A stretch of DNA of 64,000 bases. It comes from JADFXI01 sp963784135 (lineage in GTDB: Bacteria > Nitrospirota > Thermodesulfovibrionia > Thermodesulfovibrionales > Dissulfurispiraceae). Under the pieces are notes generated by a model. It saw only the letters and a list, made by a program, of their open reading frames with translations. It had not been told where the DNA came from and searched no databases. This document shows, piece after piece, positions 61,173-64,000 of the stretch (within the stretch, counting starts at the first letter, position 1; every line of letters starts with the position of its first letter). A program made the translations under genes and the position numbers. Location of the stretch: contig CAWAQG010000008.1 in NCBI GenBank assembly GCA_963784135.1, positions 248,001 through 312,000 of the forward strand, given 5' to 3'.

Positions 61173-61254
61173 GCCGAAGTGGTGGAACTGGTAGACACGC
61201 ACGTTTGAGGGGCGTGTGGGGCAACCTATGCGGGTTCGAGTCCCGCCTTCGGCA
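61173..61254 (+). tRNA. tRNA-Leu (anticodon GAG)
   Basis: Acceptor arms GCCGAAG and CTTCGGC pair fully. D-loop GGTGGAACTGGTAGAC, anticodon loop TTGAGGG with GAG at 61207-61209, a class II variable arm (TGGGGCAACCTATG) and the T arm GCGGGTTCGAGTCCCGC. Discriminator A at 61254; CCA is not encoded. A T-rich tract follows directly and may end transcription. It reads CUC/CUU codons. Accessory genes follow on its 3' side, the usual side for integration. Confidence 0.95.
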
Positions 61255-61306
61255 TTTTTCTTTTTCTGTAATATCAATAGGTTATTCAGTTATTATGTAA
61301 AGAAAA

Positions 61307-61328
61307 ACTGTCCCCAGACTGTCCCCAG
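61307..61328. repeat. tandem duplication of ACTGTCCCCAG
   Basis: Two perfect adjacent copies of an 11-mer, 53 bases past the tRNA. Possibly a relic of an attachment site or recombination point; no integrase is in the window. Confidence 0.4.
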
Positions 61329-61423
61329 CTTATCTGCGATCTATCTGCCTCTTTATCTTCCCAACTCTACTGAGCTATAATTTTGCGAGAATGGTTTGTT
61401 ACGGTTATAAAAGGGGATAGCCA

Positions 61424-62119
61424 ATGAGAAACAAAAGCCTCATTGAAGAGATTTTAGACACAGCGATCGAAAACCCTATCGCTGGTGTGATCTTCAGCGT
61501 TTTTTTCGCCGGTTTAGGATTGTATCTGACTAATAAAGGAGCGCCTGCCGGTGCCAAGCCAGCCGACATGTTGTTCCTGCCTATGATGCACATGTTTGGA
61601 AAAGTCAGTTATATTGCATCCGTCTTTGTTCTTTTTTTTGCAGGTATTGGCTATGTTGTCACTTCTGTCAAGAAGAAAAAACAAACGGCTTTTTTCGGAA
61701 CGAGAAGAACGCTTGATTATATCAAAAACCTGTCATGGAAAGAATTTGAAGAATTTGTAGGGTCATTATTCGCAAAGTTAGGGTATTCAGTGCAAGTGAC
61801 AGGCGGGTTAGACGATGGCGGCATTGATTTAATAGTGAAGAAGGACGGCAGACCCTCTATGGTTCAGTGTAAAAACTATCGTGTGAACAAGGTAACCCTC
61901 TCAATGGTTCGTGATTTTTATGGTGCGATGAATGCCAATCTGAACTATGAAGCGGGGTATTTTATTACCACGGGTATGTTCACGCTTGGTGCAAGACACT
62001 TTGCCGATGATAAACCTATTGAGCTGATTGACGGTGCCAAGTTGATGGATTATGTGGGAATGACATCGGGGAAGAAACCACCTCAAGAAATAAAACCTGA
62101 CAGTAAGGAATTTGCATGA
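61424..62119 (+). CDS. membrane-anchored Mrr-type restriction endonuclease-like protein
   Basis: 231 aa. Two hydrophobic helices (about residues 16-34 and 52-78, AGVIFSVFFAGLGLYL and VSYIASVFVLFFAGIGYVV) precede a cytoplasmic Mrr_cat domain. The nuclease has DYIKNLSWKEFEEFVGSLFAKLGY, GGLDDGGIDLIV (catalytic Asp), VQCKNY (the Q-x-K of PD-(D/E)xK enzymes) and a conserved end GARHFADDKPIELIDGAKL. Mrr-family enzymes cleave foreign or modified DNA. AAAGGGG precedes the ATG. The protease-like gene overlaps its stop (ATGA). Confidence 0.85.
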   Translation: MRNKSLIEEILDTAIENPIAGVIFSVFFAGLGLYLTNKGAPAGAKPADMLFLPMMHMFGKVSYIASVFVLFFAGIGYVVTSVKKKKQTAFFGTRRTLDYIKNLSWKEFEEFVGSLFAKLGYSVQVTGGLDDGGIDLIVKKDGRPSMVQCKNYRVNKVTLSMVRDFYGAMNANLNYEAGYFITTGMFTLGARHFADDKPIELIDGAKLMDYVGMTSGKKPPQEIKPDSKEFA

Positions 62120-62922
62120 GAGATAGTAAGACGCTGCTAATGCTTAATCGTAAAAGGTCTCCTCTAAGAAGTGTAGTGACTGGCCCAAACTTTCTGTTCG
62201 TGGTTGTCTTCGGTGCGCTGTTGATATTGTTGATTATTGCTTTTATCCATCATTCTCGTATTTCCAAAGTGGCTTCATCTCCACTTAAAGTACCTCAAGA
62301 ACAACTGCCTATAAGCCAACAACAGGAACCCCTCAGCCCGGTACAAGAGTCAGAAAAAAGCTACGATACTGGTAACTACTCTCAACAGCAAGGGATAGAT
62401 TACCATAGGTCGGAGATAACAAAATCGAAACCTACAGAAGTAATCGTAAGTTATTACACAAAACCGACTGGCGTGAACTTAAAGTTTATCTCAGCCCTCA
62501 TTAACGATATCCCAACGGAAATGATATTTGATACAGGGGCATCATTTATAACCGTAAATAATCAAACAATGAATCAACTAAGGGTCACAACGCCCCTTAT
62601 TAAAACTGTTGCAGATACGGCGGCAGGACCCACGGTTTCTTTCCTATTTACAGCATCCTCAATAAAGATAGGAACAATAGAACTCAGGAATGTTCAATGT
62701 GCTTATACTCCAGCTTCATCAATGAACAACCTTTTGGGAGGCTCTTTCCTGTCAAATTTTCATTACTCCATAAATGAACTCAATCATACAATAACCTTCA
62801 TCCCAAATAACGAAAACGTTCAAATTACTGACAATACTTTAGAACCAGTTTCCGGTGCTGGATATGCCGAAATAAACGGCAAGAAATTCATATACCGTGA
62901 AGGACATTTCGCTGCACGGTAA
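62116..62922 (+). CDS. membrane-anchored retropepsin-like aspartic protease
   Basis: 268 aa. A basic N-terminus, one membrane helix (about residues 29-50, FLFVVVFGALLILLIIAFI), a Gln/Pro/Ser-rich linker to about residue 105, then a single retropepsin-like domain. That domain has hydrophobic-DTGA active-site loop MIFDTGASFITVN, SIKIGTIELRNVQCAY and the closing LLGGSFLSNFHYSIN. Such domains act as homodimers with one Asp from each chain. The N-in topology puts the protease in the periplasm. It is translationally coupled to the Mrr-like gene. Confidence 0.82.
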   Translation: MRDSKTLLMLNRKRSPLRSVVTGPNFLFVVVFGALLILLIIAFIHHSRISKVASSPLKVPQEQLPISQQQEPLSPVQESEKSYDTGNYSQQQGIDYHRSEITKSKPTEVIVSYYTKPTGVNLKFISALINDIPTEMIFDTGASFITVNNQTMNQLRVTTPLIKTVADTAAGPTVSFLFTASSIKIGTIELRNVQCAYTPASSMNNLLGGSFLSNFHYSINELNHTITFIPNNENVQITDNTLEPVSGAGYAEINGKKFIYREGHFAAR

Positions 62923-63036
62923 AACTGAATAGCTGTTGCAAATTTCTGGATGACACTCCCAGTTGTCTATGGGTTCATATTCGACTATGTAAATCTTAAA
63001 GCCCCTCTTCCTTAGTGTTCCTTTCAAGAAGCGTGC

Positions 63037-63104
63037 AGGAATGGTGCAGAATCACTTTTCACCGCTGACAATCTGATAATTAAAATTGATTCTGCACGAT
63101 TCCT
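63037..63104. repeat. long hairpin 1 downstream of the protease gene
   Basis: AGGAATGGTGCAGAATCA (63037-63054) and TGATTCTGCACGATTCCT (63087-63104) are complementary at 17 of 18 positions around a 32-nt loop. It lies in the 384-bp non-coding stretch between the protease gene and the last gene. Confidence 0.75.
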
Positions 63105-63131
63105 GATAGCGGATATAATATTTCTTTACGG

Positions 63132-63175
63132 CAGCAGGTAATATCTATTGGCAATTTAATAGATTTTACCTGCTG
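63132..63175. repeat. long hairpin 2 upstream of the last gene
   Basis: CAGCAGGTAATATCTATT (63132-63149) and AATAGATTTTACCTGCTG (63158-63175) are complementary at 17 of 18 positions with an 8-nt loop. The rest of 62923-63306 holds no gene I can support. Confidence 0.75.
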
Positions 63176-63306
63176 TCACCTTATCCCTACCATCTCGATG
63201 CGTAAATGATAGCTGTGCTCTTGTGGGGCGTTACGGGGCATTTAGAATTGTTGATGCGGTATAATTTACTGTTCGTCCCCGTCCTCAGAACTGCTATAAT
63301 TCTTCC

Positions 63307-64000
63307 ATGAGCTTCAAGACTAACTCATGGAAAGAAAAAATAGACCCTGCTTTCGACAAAATAATTCACTATTTATTAAAACTTTTTGACTACGCAGGCC
63401 TTCCGTCCAAGAAGGGCTGGATTGTTCTTGAAGATGACTGCTTAGAACAATGGGAACGCCAAGGCATGAAAGGATGGATAAAGAAATATGAAAGTAGTAT
63501 GGCTGATGAATCAAAGACCCTGCTTCACTTCCCTTTCCCAAAGAGAGTAACGGATAAAGAGAAAACAAAAGCTGTCCGTGATTTTCGAGAGTGGCTGTTC
63601 AATGAAATCAAACCGTTTCCTCAAGAAAGCCAGGCGTACTATATTAAGGCTTTAGAGCTTTTTCATTCGGAGGAACTTAACCGGATACATTTTAACGGCA
63701 TCTCAACGGACAAATGGAAAGAAACGATAGAAAAGTTTTTTATTGATAGCATGATGTTGGCTTTTCATCGTCTGATGATTGATGCTGAGAACGAATTGCA
63801 GACAGTCCCTAAAGAAAAACTTCTGAAGAAGTATAATGCGCCTTCAACAATCCTTGATATATTATTAGGCATTTATGACTGCTCATGCAGAATGGTCTTT
63901 GAAAAGTCTCTTGTTGATCTGATCAAAAAAGCAAGAATCGGAAACGAGGAATCATTCTTTAACCTGCTTCAAATAGACAGGACAGCCCTTGAATGCGACT
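63307..64000 (+). CDS. unknown protein, 3' end outside the window
   Basis: An open frame of at least 231 codons from ATG 63307 to the window end, starting MSFKTNSWKEKIDPAFDKII. It is rich in Lys, Glu and aromatic residues, with no signal peptide or membrane helix in the visible part. Recognisable stretches include FDYAGLPSKKGWIVLEDD and HRLMIDAENELQTVPKEK, but I do not know the family. It lacks a strong Shine-Dalgarno. AT-rich codon use resembles the Mrr and protease genes, so it probably belongs to the same accessory stretch. Confidence 0.7.
   Translation, partial: MSFKTNSWKEKIDPAFDKIIHYLLKLFDYAGLPSKKGWIVLEDDCLEQWERQGMKGWIKKYESSMADESKTLLHFPFPKRVTDKEKTKAVRDFREWLFNEIKPFPQESQAYYIKALELFHSEELNRIHFNGISTDKWKETIEKFFIDSMMLAFHRLMIDAENELQTVPKEKLLKKYNAPSTILDILLGIYDCSCRMVFEKSLVDLIKKARIGNEESFFNLLQIDRTALECD

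Noticed and set aside
60631..61194. Open frame of 187 codons running into the tRNA promoter
   Set aside because: It is antisense to the diguanylate cyclase start and then reads through repeat A and the tRNA promoter.

Overview
The window is a chromosomal segment of a Gram-negative, LPS-making bacterium. Coding is dense on both strands and base composition is moderate. Three things suggest an uncultured Nitrospirota (Thermodesulfovibrionia-like) or deltaproteobacterial-type anaerobe: ADP-forming acyl-CoA synthetase, Hnd/Nuo-type flavoprotein modules with FdhD and MoaA, and many redox-flavoured signalling proteins. That assignment is inference; no rRNA or ribosomal gene is present. Several genes are broken by single-base frameshifts, among them lptD, moaA, nuoF, nuoG, pal, cpoB, several glycosyltransferases and a hybrid kinase. 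In most cases the broken protein reads on cleanly in another frame. This many breaks in housekeeping genes looks more like indel errors in the assembly than like decay, so the broken genes are annotated here as whole genes.

Layout. 0-2.4 kb: edge of a HicA toxin gene, yifB/comM, a histone-H1-like protein. 2.4-7.3 kb: a Kdo and phospholipid run (kdsA, a small secreted protein, kdsD, kdsC, pgsA, plsY) ending in queC, which carries a repeat inserted in frame. 7.3-10.4 kb: ADP-forming acyl-CoA synthetase plus a BioD-like/DRTGG partner. 10.4-14.3 kb (minus): a broken hybrid histidine kinase with an N-terminal NAD-binding-like Rossmann domain, a REC-REC-GGDEF part and a single-domain receiver. 14.3-18.7 kb: pilB, pilT, a ferritin-like protein, a MEMO1 homologue. 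18.7-21.2 kb (minus): fdhD and a PAS-GAF-GAF sensor. 21.3-27.9 kb (minus): the most unusual locus, a sigma-54-type promoter followed by receiver, GcvH-like protein, receiver-NuoE fusion, HndB-like [2Fe-2S] protein, HndC/NuoF-like flavoprotein and a NuoG-like protein lacking the catalytic Cys/Sec of formate dehydrogenases. 28.8-31.3 kb: pal, cpoB, moaA. 31.3-46 kb: LPS core/O-antigen assembly with a nucleotide-sugar dehydrogenase, four GT9 and four GT4 glycosyltransferases, a polysaccharide deacetylase, an O-antigen ligase and an MsbA-like exporter. 46-55.9 kb: queF, trpF (opposed), trpB with an apparent ATT start, trpA, accD, folC, lptD, truB, purB. 55.9-61 kb: ResB and CcsA cytochrome c biogenesis genes, a non-coding MITE, an ICMT/NnrU-like membrane protein, an Smr protein, a membrane diguanylate cyclase. 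61-64 kb: tRNA-Leu(GAG) followed by an AT-richer accessory stretch with a membrane-anchored Mrr-type nuclease, a membrane-anchored retropepsin-like protease, two long hairpins and an unknown gene cut by the window end.

Palindromic repeats of at least four families lie between genes, inside operons and in one case inside a coding region. A 228-bp MITE has 30-bp terminal inverted repeats and 7-bp target duplications. The genes best worth following up are the receiver-wired NuoEFG-like operon and the Mrr/retropepsin pair beside the tRNA.
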